The notes under the pieces are model-generated. The model was given only the letters and a program-made list of their open reading frames with translations, was not told where the DNA came from and searched no databases. Below, piece after piece: positions 41,219 through 53,264 of a stretch of DNA of 64,000 nucleotides (within the stretch, counting starts at the first letter, position 1; each line of letters opens with the position of its first letter). The translations under genes were made by a program, and so were the position numbers. The stretch is taken from contig JADZBE010000032.1 in NCBI GenBank assembly GCA_020852275.1, forward strand, positions 124,001-188,000, given 5' to 3'. This stretch comes from Phycisphaerales bacterium. Its GTDB lineage: Bacteria > Planctomycetota > Phycisphaerae > UBA1845.

Positions 41219-42685
41219 CTACGCCACGCCGCAGGGCGATTCCGCCGGCTCCGGCACAGCCCCCGTCGGCACGGTCGTGGCACGATCCTCCCTGAACAGC
41301 CGGATCTTCATCCACCGCTTTGAGCGCCAGCGCAGCCAGAAGAAGACGCCGATGATCACGATCAGCGCCGACGCCACCACCCAGGGACCGAGGCTCTCCG
41401 CCTGCGGCAGCCACGTCACCGCCGCCCATCCGCCGCCCATGATGATCGTCCAGTGCGCCGCGATCGAGAACGCCGAGGGCCAGAACGTGTCCCCCGCGCC
41501 GCGCAGCGCCGAGAGGTACACGATCGCCAGCGCGTCGAACAACTGGAACACGGCCGCGCACGCGAGGATGCCCACGCCGATGTCGATGGCGCGCGGATCC
41601 TGGGTGAAGCGGTGCATCAGCCAGCGCGGCGCGAGCAGGAAGAGCACGGTGAGCGCGCCCATGTAGGACAGCGTGATGGCGCAGGCGGTCCGCGCATCGC
41701 GCGTGGCGCGCGACGGATCGCCCCGTCCGATGGACTTGCCCACCAGCGAGGACAGCGCCACGCCCACGCCGGCGGTCGGCATGAACGACAGCCGCATGTA
41801 CTGCCACGTGGTGTTCGTGGCGACCTGGTGCACCGTGCCGAACCGCCCGACGAGCGTGGTCACAAAGAACATCCACACGAACACGTCGCTGAACCACTGC
41901 ACGCCCGTGGGCAGCCCGACGCGCAGGATGTCCAGCATCCGCCGCGGCGAGGGTCGCCAGGTGCGCCGCGTGGCGTACGCGTCGTTCATCCGCGGCGACA
42001 GCATGGTCAGCGCCAGCCGCAAGGTGCGATACGACGTGGACGCCACTGTCCCCCACGCCGGACCCTCGATGCCCATCGGCTCGATCCCGAACCAGCCGAA
42101 CATCAGCGGCGCGCCGACGGCCACGTTGATCACGTTGGCCTCCAGCGCCGAGCAGGTCGTCACCCACGGGCGGTGCACGCCGTTGAAAAACTGTGCCAGC
42201 CCCTCGGCCGCCAGCGTCGGCGCGAGGCTCCAGAGCACGATGCTCGCGTAGGCGTACTCGCGATCGAGCACCTGCGGCGCGTGCGGCATGGAGTAAATGA
42301 TCCCGCGCAGCAGCGGCGCGAACGGCAGCGAGGTCAGCCCGAATAGCAGCGCCAGGTACAGCACCTGCCAGCCGTAGGCGCTGCACTCCTCCGGTCGCCC
42401 GCGACCCAGCGACTGCGACACGTAGGTGCTGACGAGGTTGATCGTGCCCATGCCCAGCACGATGTAACACCACACGACCATCTGCGCCGGCAGGATCGCC
42501 GCCGCGGCCGTCGCCGCCTCCTGCGGATCGCGGATCAACGTCACGAGCTTGAAGTCCACGACGTCCAGCATCGCGCGCGCGCTCATCGTGATGACCGTGG
42601 GCACGACCATCTTGAGCACGGCGCGCAGCTCCGACCCGGCAGCGGCCGGTTCAAGAGGCAGCATGTTGTCCGTGCTCTGCGACAT
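41219..42685 (-). CDS. MATE-family multidrug/Na+ antiporter
   Basis: A 488-residue, 12-helix MATE exporter. The two bundles are visible: LKMVVPTVITMSARAMLDVVDFKLVTLI opens the first and PRRMLDILRVGLPTGVQWFSDVFVWMFFVTTLVGRFG the second. Each ends with the QSLGRGRPEE and KSIGRGDPSRA motifs after helices 2 and 8. GTINLVSTYVSQSLG also fits. Substrate unknown. ATG 42685 is set by GAGG 6 bases upstream; an in-frame ATG at 42697 lies before it. It is a single gene. Confidence 0.92.
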   Translation of the reverse strand: MSQSTDNMLPLEPAAAGSELRAVLKMVVPTVITMSARAMLDVVDFKLVTLIRDPQEAATAAAAILPAQMVVWCYIVLGMGTINLVSTYVSQSLGRGRPEECSAYGWQVLYLALLFGLTSLPFAPLLRGIIYSMPHAPQVLDREYAYASIVLWSLAPTLAAEGLAQFFNGVHRPWVTTCSALEANVINVAVGAPLMFGWFGIEPMGIEGPAWGTVASTSYRTLRLALTMLSPRMNDAYATRRTWRPSPRRMLDILRVGLPTGVQWFSDVFVWMFFVTTLVGRFGTVHQVATNTTWQYMRLSFMPTAGVGVALSSLVGKSIGRGDPSRATRDARTACAITLSYMGALTVLFLLAPRWLMHRFTQDPRAIDIGVGILACAAVFQLFDALAIVYLSALRGAGDTFWPSAFSIAAHWTIIMGGGWAAVTWLPQAESLGPWVVASALIVIIGVFFWLRWRSKRWMKIRLFREDRATTVPTGAVPEPAESPCGVA

Positions 42686-42976
42686 GTACAACCTCACCTG
42701 GCGGAAGAGGGGAAACGCACCGGCGCAGCCGTTGAGAAGCTTTTCGAGAGCCGAACGCGTGACGACGGAGAAGCAGTAAGAGCGCGCGGATCTTCAGCCC
42801 CGGCGGACACCGGCGCCCCAAGCGCGAAACAGAATGGACGTCATACGCTCATCGGCCACGATCCTGAAGAAGGGTTTGGCAGTGTAGTCGCCTCCACGTG
42901 TCGGGTCAAGCGGGTTGCGCCTTCAGGGTGTTTGGCAGAAGGGTCGCGGCAGAACTCGGGAGCGCGCATCCGCATC

Positions 42977-43053
42977 GTCACCCCCGCGCAGGCGGGGGTC
43001 CAGAACGCACGCCTCGCCAGACCGCTGGATTCCCGCCTGCGCGGGAATGACGG
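42977..43053. repeat. Composite dRS3-like inverted-repeat element, copy 4 (shortest)
   Basis: A left hairpin GTCACCCCCGCGCAGGCGGG/GGTCCAG and a right hairpin CTGGATTCCCGCCTGCGCGGG/AATGACGG with 28 bp between. Here the ATTCCC type is on the right and the CCCCC type on the left, the inverse of copy 1. It is the main content of the 433-bp gap 42686-43118. Confidence 0.8.
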
Positions 43054-43118
43054 GGCTGAGCACCTGTCTTCGCGGGAAGGACGAGTTTCGCTCTTCGCCG
43101 TGGATTGGCGGCCCTGCA

Positions 43119-44738
43119 TCAATCGGATTTCGGTGGCGGCGCAAGGCCGCGCTCGATCAACTCGCCCACCAGCCTTGGATCCGCCCTGCCGCCGGAGAGC
43201 TTCATCACTTGTCCGCGCAGGAAGCCCGCCGCCTGCCTGGCTTTCTTCGGGTTGGCGACGGCGTCGCGGACGGCCTGCTCGTTGAGCCGCAGCGCCTCGT
43301 CCACCCACGCCTGCGTGGCGGCCGCGTCCTTCACTTTCAGCAGCCCCATTGCGTCCGCCAGCGACCCGGGAGCATCCGGCGTGTCCAGCATGCGCGGCGC
43401 GATCAGCGCGGCGGCCGAGGCGCTGATCGTGCCTTCCTTCACCAGTCGTGCAAGTTCCGCGAGCCGCGCCGGCTGAAGCGCCAGCCCGGCGACGGTCATC
43501 GAGCGCTCGTTCGCCAGCGCCGCCCAGATGTTGACAAACTGCTTGGAGAGCACGTCCGGCGGCGCGCCGCAGTTGATCGAGGCCTCGAACAGGTCCGCGG
43601 TCGCCCGGTCGTCCACCAGCGTTTGCGCATCCGCCGAGGAAACAGCGAGATCGACCCTCAGACGTCGCGCCCGCGCCGTGGGCAGTTCGCACAACCCCGC
43701 GCGAATTGCTTGCAGCTCCGGCTCATCGAACTTCACCGGCGTGAGGTCCGGGTCCGGAAAGTAGCGGTAATCGTGCGCCGCTTCCTTGGGGCGCTGATAC
43801 TCCGTGACGCCCTTCGCATCGTTCCATCCGCGGTTCTCGTTGGGGCGCTGACCGAGCACGTATCCGCTGTCCGCCTGCCACTCGGCCGTCTGGCGCTGCG
43901 CCTCGAAGGCCACGGCGCCGCGAATCGCCTTGAAGCTGTTGAGGTTCTTGATTTCGACGATGGGCGTGCGAACCTCGCGTCCGTCGACCTCGATGGCGAC
44001 GTTGACGTTCGGCTCGAAGCGCATCTGCCCCTTTTGCATGATCCCGTCGCTGACGCCGAGATGGCGCATGAGGCGCTGCAACTCGACGGCGAAGGCGTAG
44101 CACGCTTCGGCGGAACGCAGATCCGGCTCGGTTACGATTTCGATCAGCGGCGTTCCGGCCCGGTTGAGGTCAATGAGTGAGCAGCCGGGCTGGTCGTGCA
44201 GGTTCTTGCCCGCGTCCTCCTCAAGATGCGCCCGGCGGATGCGCACCCGCTGCCAACCGGGAGGCGGTCCGCCCTGCTCGGACGCTGACTTACCCGAAAA
44301 TGGGGACGACTCATTCGCCAAGGGTTCGGCGTTGGACACCCGGCATTCGGCATTCGGCATTCGGCTATCAGCATTCAGCGTTCGCCCTTCGTCATTCGCT
44401 TCCCCCGGCACGTCAAACCATCCTTCGCTCGCCAGCGGCAGGTCGTACTGGCTGATCTGATAGTTCTTGGGCAGGTCGGGGTAGAAGTAACTCTTGCGGT
44501 CCCACTTGGTGAACGCGGCGATGCGGCAGTTCAGCGCCATCCCGACCAGCGCCGCCCGCTCGACGGCCCGGCGATTGATCACAGGAAGCGTGCCCGGATG
44601 ACCGAGGCAGACGGGGCAGACTGCGGAGTTCGGCGGCGCGTCGTACGCCACCGGGCAGGCGCAGAACAGCTTCGAGGCCGTGCGCACCTGCACGTGAACC
44701 TCCATCCCCACGATGACCCGCGATTGCAATGGCGGCAC
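43119..44738 (-). CDS. gatB: Aspartyl/glutamyl-tRNA amidotransferase subunit B
   Basis: A 539-residue GatB, which transamidates Glu-tRNA(Gln) or Asp-tRNA(Asn) within GatCAB. GTG start gives VIVGMEVHVQVRTASKLFCACP. Zinc ligands are in FCACP and VCPVCLGHPG. Others are NYQISQYDLPLASEG, RIRRAHLEEDAGK, SLIDLNRAGTPLIEIVTEPD, GVMQKGQMR-like GIMQKGQMRFEPNVN, and the YqeY C-terminal domain. Family length is about 475-500. The excess is an insertion of about 50 residues at 112-161 between WFDVP and QRVRIRRAH. It begins NDEGRTLNADSRMPNAECRV and is coded by the octamer repeat. gatA and gatC are not nearby. Confidence 0.95.
   Translation of the reverse strand: MPPLQSRVIVGMEVHVQVRTASKLFCACPVAYDAPPNSAVCPVCLGHPGTLPVINRRAVERAALVGMALNCRIAAFTKWDRKSYFYPDLPKNYQISQYDLPLASEGWFDVPGEANDEGRTLNADSRMPNAECRVSNAEPLANESSPFSGKSASEQGGPPPGWQRVRIRRAHLEEDAGKNLHDQPGCSLIDLNRAGTPLIEIVTEPDLRSAEACYAFAVELQRLMRHLGVSDGIMQKGQMRFEPNVNVAIEVDGREVRTPIVEIKNLNSFKAIRGAVAFEAQRQTAEWQADSGYVLGQRPNENRGWNDAKGVTEYQRPKEAAHDYRYFPDPDLTPVKFDEPELQAIRAGLCELPTARARRLRVDLAVSSADAQTLVDDRATADLFEASINCGAPPDVLSKQFVNIWAALANERSMTVAGLALQPARLAELARLVKEGTISASAAALIAPRMLDTPDAPGSLADAMGLLKVKDAAATQAWVDEALRLNEQAVRDAVANPKKARQAAGFLRGQVMKLSGGRADPRLVGELIERGLAPPPKSD
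44336..44400. repeat. Octamer repeat tract inside gatB
   Basis: On the coding strand GAATGACG, GAACGCTG, GAATGCTG and three GAATGCCG units run in frame, giving NDEG, NADS, MPNAECR and SNAE. It is the same family as the intergenic arrays at 2455, 13401 and 20509. This is the only copy seen within a recognised gene. Confidence 0.88.
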
Positions 44739-44845
44739 GATTCCGACTCCGCATGAACTTGTGGGGCATGGTATCGGCCTCGCCGCCGGCGGGCGAACAG
44801 GGCTACCATGATTGAAGGCACCGCCCCGCAGAAGGAGTCCGCGAC

Positions 44846-45415
44846 GTGAATGCTCTGCTGTTTGAAAGTCCGATTGCGTGGATCGTCGTGTGCCTGCTGG
44901 GGGTGCTGGCGCTCCTGGCCTATGCGCGCATCCGCGGATCGAACGGCGCGCGGCGGGCCATGTGGGGCGTGGTCCCGCTGCTGGCGGCCGGCTTGATCGT
45001 GCAGAACGTCGTCGTCACCTCGCGCGAACAACTGGTGGCGGATTGCCGCGACATGGCGCGGAAAGTCGAGGCCGGCGACATTCGTGGACTGGGCGCCATG
45101 CTCTCGCCGCGGCTCGAAGCGGCGCGGCTTGACCGGAAGGCGTTCATCGAGGCCGTGGAGCGCACGCTGGCGCGCTATCATCCGGAGGAGTCGCGGCTGG
45201 CGCACTTCGATGTGAAGTTCCCTGACCCGCAAGGGGCGGTGGTTGAGTTCGAGGCTTCCTGCCGCGTCGTTTCACAGCGCGAGGTCTTGCAGCGGCTGCA
45301 TACGAAGTGGCGGCTGCGGTTTGAGATGGAGGGGGACGCGTGGAAGGTCACGCGCATCGAACTCGTGCCCATGCCCACCTCGCCGCTTTCTTCGCTCAAC
45401 GATGTCCTGCAGTAG
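44846..45415 (+). CDS. Membrane-anchored protein with NTF2-like tail, function unknown
   Basis: A 189-residue protein with two N-terminal transmembrane helices (IAWIVVCLLGVLALLAYA near 10-27 and MWGVVPLLAAGLIVQNVVV near 39-57). A soluble domain follows: REQLVADCRDMARKVEAGDIRGLGAMLSP, VEFEASCRVVSQREVLQRLHTKWRLRFEMEGDAWKVTRIELVPM. That pattern resembles NTF2/SnoaL-type folds. AAGGAG lies 12 bases before the ATG. It diverges from gatB. No function assigned. Confidence 0.65.
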   Translation: MNALLFESPIAWIVVCLLGVLALLAYARIRGSNGARRAMWGVVPLLAAGLIVQNVVVTSREQLVADCRDMARKVEAGDIRGLGAMLSPRLEAARLDRKAFIEAVERTLARYHPEESRLAHFDVKFPDPQGAVVEFEASCRVVSQREVLQRLHTKWRLRFEMEGDAWKVTRIELVPMPTSPLSSLNDVLQ

Positions 45416-45460
45416 GCGACCGGCGCAGGGTAGTCGCACTCCGCGACCCGCCGAACTCGA

Positions 45461-45566
45461 GGGTGGCACGGGCCCGCAGCAGCGGACTCGTGGCCGCGAG
45501 CGAGGCAGCGTTCGTACCTCCGTGTTGTGCCACGGCCTGGCGAGTCCGCCAGACCGTGCCACCCTG
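45461..45566. repeat. Two GGTGGCACGG-type hairpins in opposite orientation
   Basis: GGGTGGCACGGGCCCGC/GCGGACTCGTG (45461-45492, loop AGCA, one mismatch) is followed by a reverse copy, CACGGCCTGGCG/CGCCAGACCGTG then GCCACCCT (45530-45566). Together they resemble a pair of REP units facing each other. Confidence 0.7.
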
Positions 45567-45658
45567 ACGTGAGGCCGGGGCGTGGTTGTCCTGGTGACCC
45601 GCGGCGCGACGAAGTGCGTGTCTCGTGCCGTGCCTCGTGCCGTCGCGGCGGAAAGTGA

Positions 45659-45664
45659 TAGAAT
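45659..45664 (+). promoter_or_regulatory. -10-like box (TAGAAT) 9 bases before glycosyltransferase start
   Basis: TAGAAT in GTGATAGAATGG, with nine bases to the ATG at 45674 and no ribosome site. It is placed as at 38695 and 23493. Confidence 0.4.
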
Positions 45665-45673
45665 GGTCTTGCG

Positions 45674-46459
45674 ATGAACCTGCCGACGCGTGGCGTCTCC
45701 ATCATCGTTCCCACGTATCACGAAGGCGAGAACCTGCGCCCGCTGGTGGAGCGGGTTTTCGCCGCCACGTCGGGAGCGGGCATCGACGCGGAAGTCATCA
45801 TCGTCGATGACGACTCGCGCGACGGGACGGAGGAAGCGGCGGCGGAACTGGCGCGGGCGCATCCGATCCGGTGCGTCGTGCGGCGCGGGGCGCGAGGGCT
45901 TTCCGGGGCCGTGCTGGAGGGGCTGCGACACGCGCGGCATGACGTCTTCGTCGTCATGGACGGCGATCTGCAGCATCCGCCGGAGCGGATTCCCGACCTG
46001 GTTCGCCGCTTTGACGATGCGGGCACGGAGTTCGTCATGGCCTCGCGCTACATGCCCGGAGGTGAGATCGCGGAGGCGTGGTCGGCGGGGCGTCGGTGGG
46101 CGAGCCGGATCGCGTGCCTGCTCGCGCGACCCCTTGCGCCGCTGACGGATCCGATGTCGGGCTTCTTCTCGCTGCGTCGCGGCGTGTGGCAGCGGGCGAC
46201 GCGGCTGAATCCGGTCGGGTACAAGATCGCGCTGGAACTGTTCGTTAAGGGGCGGTGCCGGGCCGTAGCCGAGGTGCCGTTCCAGTTTCACACGAGGCAG
46301 CACGGCGAGAGCAAGTTCTCGCTCCGAGAGCAGGTCTCCTATTTGCGCCACCTGGTCCGGCTGTACGCGTTCCGCTTTCCCGCGTGCCTCGCCCTCGCGG
46401 CGGGCAGCGTTGTGCTGGGAGTCGGCGCGTTGCTCCTGCGCCTTCTCGGCTGGTTCTGA
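45674..46459 (+). CDS. Family 2 glycosyltransferase, polyprenol-phosphate mannosyl/glucosyltransferase type
   Basis: A 261-residue GT2 enzyme transferring a sugar from a nucleotide donor to polyprenyl phosphate. VSIIVPTYHEGENLRPLVERV opens the GT-A fold. VIIVDDDSRDGT carries the donor-binding Asp, VVMDGDLQHPPERIPDLV the DxD-type metal site, and SRYMPGGE, DPMSGFFSLRR and GYKIALELFVKG the dolichol-phosphate-mannose synthase motifs. QHGESKFSLREQVSYLRHLVRL is typical. The C-terminal hydrophobic helix (ALAAGSVVLGVGALLLRLLGWF) would hold it at the membrane. It may supply sugar for a PMT-type transferase such as the one at 53522-55144. Confidence 0.88.
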   Translation: MNLPTRGVSIIVPTYHEGENLRPLVERVFAATSGAGIDAEVIIVDDDSRDGTEEAAAELARAHPIRCVVRRGARGLSGAVLEGLRHARHDVFVVMDGDLQHPPERIPDLVRRFDDAGTEFVMASRYMPGGEIAEAWSAGRRWASRIACLLARPLAPLTDPMSGFFSLRRGVWQRATRLNPVGYKIALELFVKGRCRAVAEVPFQFHTRQHGESKFSLREQVSYLRHLVRLYAFRFPACLALAAGSVVLGVGALLLRLLGWF

Positions 46460-46712
46460 ATTGAAGCTCGCTGAAGGAAAACTGGGTGGCGCGACTTGGC
46501 GTACTCGCCTGGCGTGGGCGAGCGGGGAAAGAGCACGGCGAATGGAGTACCATAGACCATGCCGCCGACCCTGTGCGCGGAGCCGGGTTCGAGGTGCGCC
46601 GATGGTCGCGCTGTCAAGCCTATCCGCTCTTACGCATGAGCATTCGCTCCCTTACGGTCGCGGCGCTGAATGGGCGCGGCGCTCAACGACGCGATCATCC
46701 TGAGGCACAACG

Positions 46713-49705
<2,993 letters not shown>

Positions 49706-49738
49706 GTCGACGATCCGCCGCGTGCTGCGATCGATTGT

Positions 49739-50833
49739 CTAGAGATTCACCGGCATGACCACGTAAACGTAGTTCTCGTCTGATTGCAGCAGGCCTGGTT
49801 TCTGCGGGTCTTTCAGGTTGAACGTCACGCGCTCCGTGCGCGAGGCCTTCAGCGCGTCGATGATGAAGGCCGGATTAAAGCCGATATTAAGCGCGGCGGA
49901 CGTGTAACGGACCGGAACGACGATCATCGCCTCGCCCTGCTCGGGCGCCCGGCTGGAGAGCGTCAGCTTGTTCTTCTCGAACGCCAGCCGCACGCCGCGC
50001 GATTCCTCGTTGGTCAGCAGCGCCGCACGCCGCAGCCCGCTGAGGAATTCCGCCGTGCCGATCTCCGCCACCTTGTCGCAGTCCTGCGGAATGACGCTGT
50101 TGTAGTCAGGGAAGTTGCCCTCCACCAGGTTGCTGCTCACCGTTGCACGCGCGGTCTGGAGGAACAACTGGTTCTTCGTGACCTTGACGCTGATCAACTC
50201 CTCGCCGTGACCATCGAGCCGGGCAAAAACGGTAAGTGCCTTGACCGGGATGATCGCTCGGCTGTCCGCTTTGGGCGACCCGTCCACCGGGTGCGTGCCG
50301 CGCGACAGCCGCCGCCCGTCGGTGGCCACCAGCGACAGCACCGCGTCCTTGCACTCCAACAGGATGCCGTTGATGGCGTAGCGCGTGCTCTCCTTGGCAC
50401 AGGCGTGTGACGTCCACTCCACCATGCGCTGAAGCACGTTGCCGGGAATCTGGAAGTCCGGTTTGCCCTCAAAGGCCGGGACGGGCGGAAAGTCCTCCGC
50501 GGCCGACGCGACGATCTGAAAATGGCTGCCCTCGCCGCGGATGTGCAGGACACTGCCGCTCAGCTCAAGGTCCAGCACCTCGTCGGAGCTTTCACGAATA
50601 ATCCGCGAGAGCGTTTCGGCGCTCACGAGCGCCACGCCCGTTTTCTCGACGTCCACCTGCGAAGCCGTGTGGCGCATGCCCACTTCGAGGTCCGTGCAAC
50701 TGAGCACCACCTGCTCCGGCTGCACGTCGATCATGACGCACAGAAGCACCGGTTTGGGCGTGCGGGAGACTACGACGCCGGAGACCGCCGTCAGCGCGCT
50801 TCCAAAATCCTGCCGATTGACCCGAAGCTTCAT
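49739..50833 (-). CDS. dnaN: DNA polymerase III beta subunit (sliding clamp)
   Basis: A 364-residue clamp. MKLRVNRQDFGSALTAVSGVVVSRTPKPVLLCVMIDV is the standard N-terminus. Others are ETLSRIIRESSDEVLDLEL, HACAKESTRYAINGILLE, LVATDGRRLSR, VEGNFPDYNSVIPQ, and the C-terminal VYVVMPVNL that carries the M-P-V-x-L feature near the partner-binding groove. ATG 50833 opens the conserved sequence; GGAGG lies 11 bases upstream. The minus-strand TATAAG near 50928 could be its -10. It follows dnaA after 338 bp. Confidence 0.97.
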   Translation of the reverse strand: MKLRVNRQDFGSALTAVSGVVVSRTPKPVLLCVMIDVQPEQVVLSCTDLEVGMRHTASQVDVEKTGVALVSAETLSRIIRESSDEVLDLELSGSVLHIRGEGSHFQIVASAAEDFPPVPAFEGKPDFQIPGNVLQRMVEWTSHACAKESTRYAINGILLECKDAVLSLVATDGRRLSRGTHPVDGSPKADSRAIIPVKALTVFARLDGHGEELISVKVTKNQLFLQTARATVSSNLVEGNFPDYNSVIPQDCDKVAEIGTAEFLSGLRRAALLTNEESRGVRLAFEKNKLTLSSRAPEQGEAMIVVPVRYTSAALNIGFNPAFIIDALKASRTERVTFNLKDPQKPGLLQSDENYVYVVMPVNL

Positions 50834-51171
50834 GGTTGTTTCATCCTCCCAAGACCCGTTCGAACCTGCCACGCCTGGCTTGAAGTCCGAGGGGCGGAAC
50901 TCCATCCTACCGGCTCTTATTCTTATATAGAGGCGCTCACTTCATCGTGTACATCAGGCCTGTTGCGCCCGTTCGCTGCTTCCGAGCTTTCTCGCGCCGG
51001 CTTCTTGCGCATCAGGGGTTGCGCCGCGTTTCACAGGACACTGCTTGTGTTGTCGTGCGCCGGCAATCTGTTATCAACTTAAGGGATGCTCACCGCATCC
51101 CGCTGCCTGCACATCCGCACAGTTCCTTCCGTGAACAACCGCCTGATTTGCGCCCGCCTATCGCACAGGAA
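50834..51171. other. dnaA-dnaN intergenic region, candidate oriC
   Basis: A 338-bp spacer, unusually long for this window, and relatively AT-rich at 50914-50931 (CTCTTATTCTTATATAG). One DnaA-box-like TTATCAACT at 51071 (two differences from TTATCCACA) is present. A perfect box was not seen. The dnaA-dnaN-gyrB context favours an origin here or close by, but box support is weak. Confidence 0.35.
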
Positions 51172-52575
51172 CTAACATCGTGTCAGCGCGTCCGGCTCGT
51201 GCGCATCGAGAACTGCCCGGGGGGCGGCTACGTCCATGGACGAAGCCGTGACTCCGCGGGCAAGCTCCTGCCTGAGTTCCTCCATCAACGTGCGGAACTC
51301 CGGCGAACTCTCCATGCGCCCGGCGACCAGTCGAACGGCATGCAGCACGGTCGAGTGATCGCGCCCCCCGAAGAACGCGCCGATGTCGCTGAGGCTCTGC
51401 TGCGTCATGTGGCGCGCGAGATACATGCAGATGTGGCGCGGCGCGGCGAGCGTCCGCTTGCGCAGCGGCCCCGAAAGGTCCGCCGCCTGCACGCCCCACC
51501 GTCGCCGGACGACCTCCACGATCGCCGGCAGAGCCACCCACAGCCTCGGCACGTCGCCGATCGCCTGACGCGCCACGTCCAGCGTGATCTCCCCGCCGAG
51601 CGCGTGCGCGAGAGCATCGATCTCCCTTAGCGCTTCCTCCAGACGCCGCGGGCTGTCGCTGACCCGGACGGCGACAAACTCGATCACGTCCTCCGGCATT
51701 TCCAGGCAGCGGAGTTTACACTTTTTCCGCAGGATTGCCAGCCGAGTTTCATAGCAGGGCGGATCCAGCACCGTCACCAGCCCGGAATTGAACCGGCTGG
51801 TCAGCCGATCCTGAAATCCCGCCAGTTCCCGCGGAGAACGGTCCGCCGCCAGCACCATCTGCGACCCGCGCTCCGACAGCGCGTTGAAGGTGTGAAAAAA
51901 CTCCTCTTGGCTGCGTTCGCGCTCCGACAGCCGCTGGACGTCGTCGATCGCCAGGACGTCCACTTCGCGAAAGGACTGACGAAACTCGTCCTCGCGCCCG
52001 GCGTCGGCGCTCGCCAGAAAGGCGGTGGCGAACTGGTCGCAGCGCACATACACGCAGCGGCAGCCCGGATCGGTTCGCTGAATCTCCCGGCAGATGGCAT
52101 GGAGGAGGTGCGTCTTGCCTGAACCCCCCGACCCGCAAAGGAAAAACGGGTTGTAGGCCCGTCCCGGGGATTCCGCCACCGCCCCGGCCGCCGCATGCGC
52201 CAGCCGATTGCACGGTCCGACGACGAATTCCTCGAAGGTCAGATCCGGCGAAAGCGGCGTCGGGCGCCAGAGGAGGGGGTCTTCATCCGACGCTTCGACC
52301 AAGTCCGGCGTTGCGGTTCGTGCCTCCTCCGCGGGCGGCTCGAATTGAACCGTGACCAGGCGCCCGGTGAGCGATTGCACGGCCTGCGTGAAGGCCTGCT
52401 GCGCCGTTCGCTGGAGGTACTCTCGCTGCTGAGCCTTGGCCGCGTGGACGATGAGCACCCCGCCGCGGAGCACACCTGGTTTCAGCAGGCGAAACCACGC
52501 CCGCGCGACATCCGGCTGCGCGCGGCGCACCGCGTCCAGCAGATCGTTCCAAAATCCGTAACTGATGGTGGCCAT
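51172..52575 (-). CDS. dnaA: Chromosomal replication initiator DnaA
   Basis: A 467-residue DnaA. Domain I is about 1-80; domain II is very short. TFEEFVVGPCNRLAHAAA starts domain III. Walker A reads GSGGSGKT at 148-155, Walker B VDVLAIDDVQRLS, and sensor I/box VII is MVLAADRSPRELAGFQDRLTSRFNSGLV. Domain IV ends with the DNA-binding signature LSDIGAFFGGRDHSTVLHAVRLV near 407-428. Common DnaAs have GGVGLGKTHL, so the loop differs (Ser for Leu and an extra Gly). ATG 52575; TACAAT at 52602-52597 (minus strand) is a plausible -10. A 25-residue C-terminal extension follows the signature region. Confidence 0.95.
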   Translation of the reverse strand: MATISYGFWNDLLDAVRRAQPDVARAWFRLLKPGVLRGGVLIVHAAKAQQREYLQRTAQQAFTQAVQSLTGRLVTVQFEPPAEEARTATPDLVEASDEDPLLWRPTPLSPDLTFEEFVVGPCNRLAHAAAGAVAESPGRAYNPFFLCGSGGSGKTHLLHAICREIQRTDPGCRCVYVRCDQFATAFLASADAGREDEFRQSFREVDVLAIDDVQRLSERERSQEEFFHTFNALSERGSQMVLAADRSPRELAGFQDRLTSRFNSGLVTVLDPPCYETRLAILRKKCKLRCLEMPEDVIEFVAVRVSDSPRRLEEALREIDALAHALGGEITLDVARQAIGDVPRLWVALPAIVEVVRRRWGVQAADLSGPLRKRTLAAPRHICMYLARHMTQQSLSDIGAFFGGRDHSTVLHAVRLVAGRMESSPEFRTLMEELRQELARGVTASSMDVAAPRAVLDAHEPDALTRC

Positions 52576-52694
52576 CGGCGTCTTGCGGAAGCGCCTATTG
52601 TACCGCGCCCGGCGGCGGCGTCCACGAGATTTCACTTCGTACCGGCGATTGACAACTTTCGATGGCTGCGGAGGTTAAAGCGAAGCTCACCGCC

Positions 52695-53234
52695 TCAGGC
52701 GTGTTGCAGCAGCTTTGCCGCGGTCGCCAGTCCGCGCGGCCCCAGCCTAAACACGGCGTTGGACAGTCCGTTCATGGCCGCGAAGAAGTCCAGGATTCCC
52801 CGGAACCGCTGCAACTGGATTTCGGCGTCTTCCCGGTGCTTGCCCTTCAGAGTCTTCAGCTCCGCCGCGACCATCGCCTGGCATCGTTCGAGCGTCTCGA
52901 CGATCGGCTCGACTTCGCGCCGGCGGCGCTCGCGGATGATCGTCTCGAACATCTGCCAGACGTTGGTCTCGGCCGTGAAGTACTCTCGCCGGTCACCGCG
53001 ATGGTGGATGCGCTGGATCAGCCCCCAGTTGACAAGCTGCCGCAGATTCATGCTGGCGTTGCCGCGGGAAATCTGCAGGCGTTCCATCATGTCGTCCATG
53101 CACAGCGGCTCGGTCGTCAGGTAGAGCAGCGCGTGAATCTCCGCCATGGTGCGGCTGATGCCCCAGCCGGCGGCCATTTCGCCCCAGCGGCGGATGAACA
53201 AGGCTTCGGCTTCCTGCGCGGCGGTGCGTTGCAT
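52695..53234 (-). CDS. GbsR/MarR-type transcriptional regulator
   Basis: A 179-residue winged-helix regulator. The GbsR pattern is clear: FIRRWGEMAAGWGISRTMAEIHALLYLTTEPLCMDDMMERLQISRGNASMNLRQLVNWGLIQRIHHRGDRREYFTAE. The C-terminal helices (ERRRREVEPIVETLERC) form the dimer. In Bacillus GbsR controls glycine betaine synthesis genes. Here no betaine gene is adjacent, so the target is unknown. ATG 53234 has GGAG 8 bases upstream. The frame opens 20 codons earlier, but that part contains the operator-like palindrome at 53265-53294. Diverging repeats and a glycosyltransferase gene lie upstream. Confidence 0.85.
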   Translation of the reverse strand: MQRTAAQEAEALFIRRWGEMAAGWGISRTMAEIHALLYLTTEPLCMDDMMERLQISRGNASMNLRQLVNWGLIQRIHHRGDRREYFTAETNVWQMFETIIRERRRREVEPIVETLERCQAMVAAELKTLKGKHREDAEIQLQRFRGILDFFAAMNGLSNAVFRLGPRGLATAAKLLQHA

Positions 53235-53264
53235 GAGGTCGACTCCGGAAAAGAACGAGAAACG

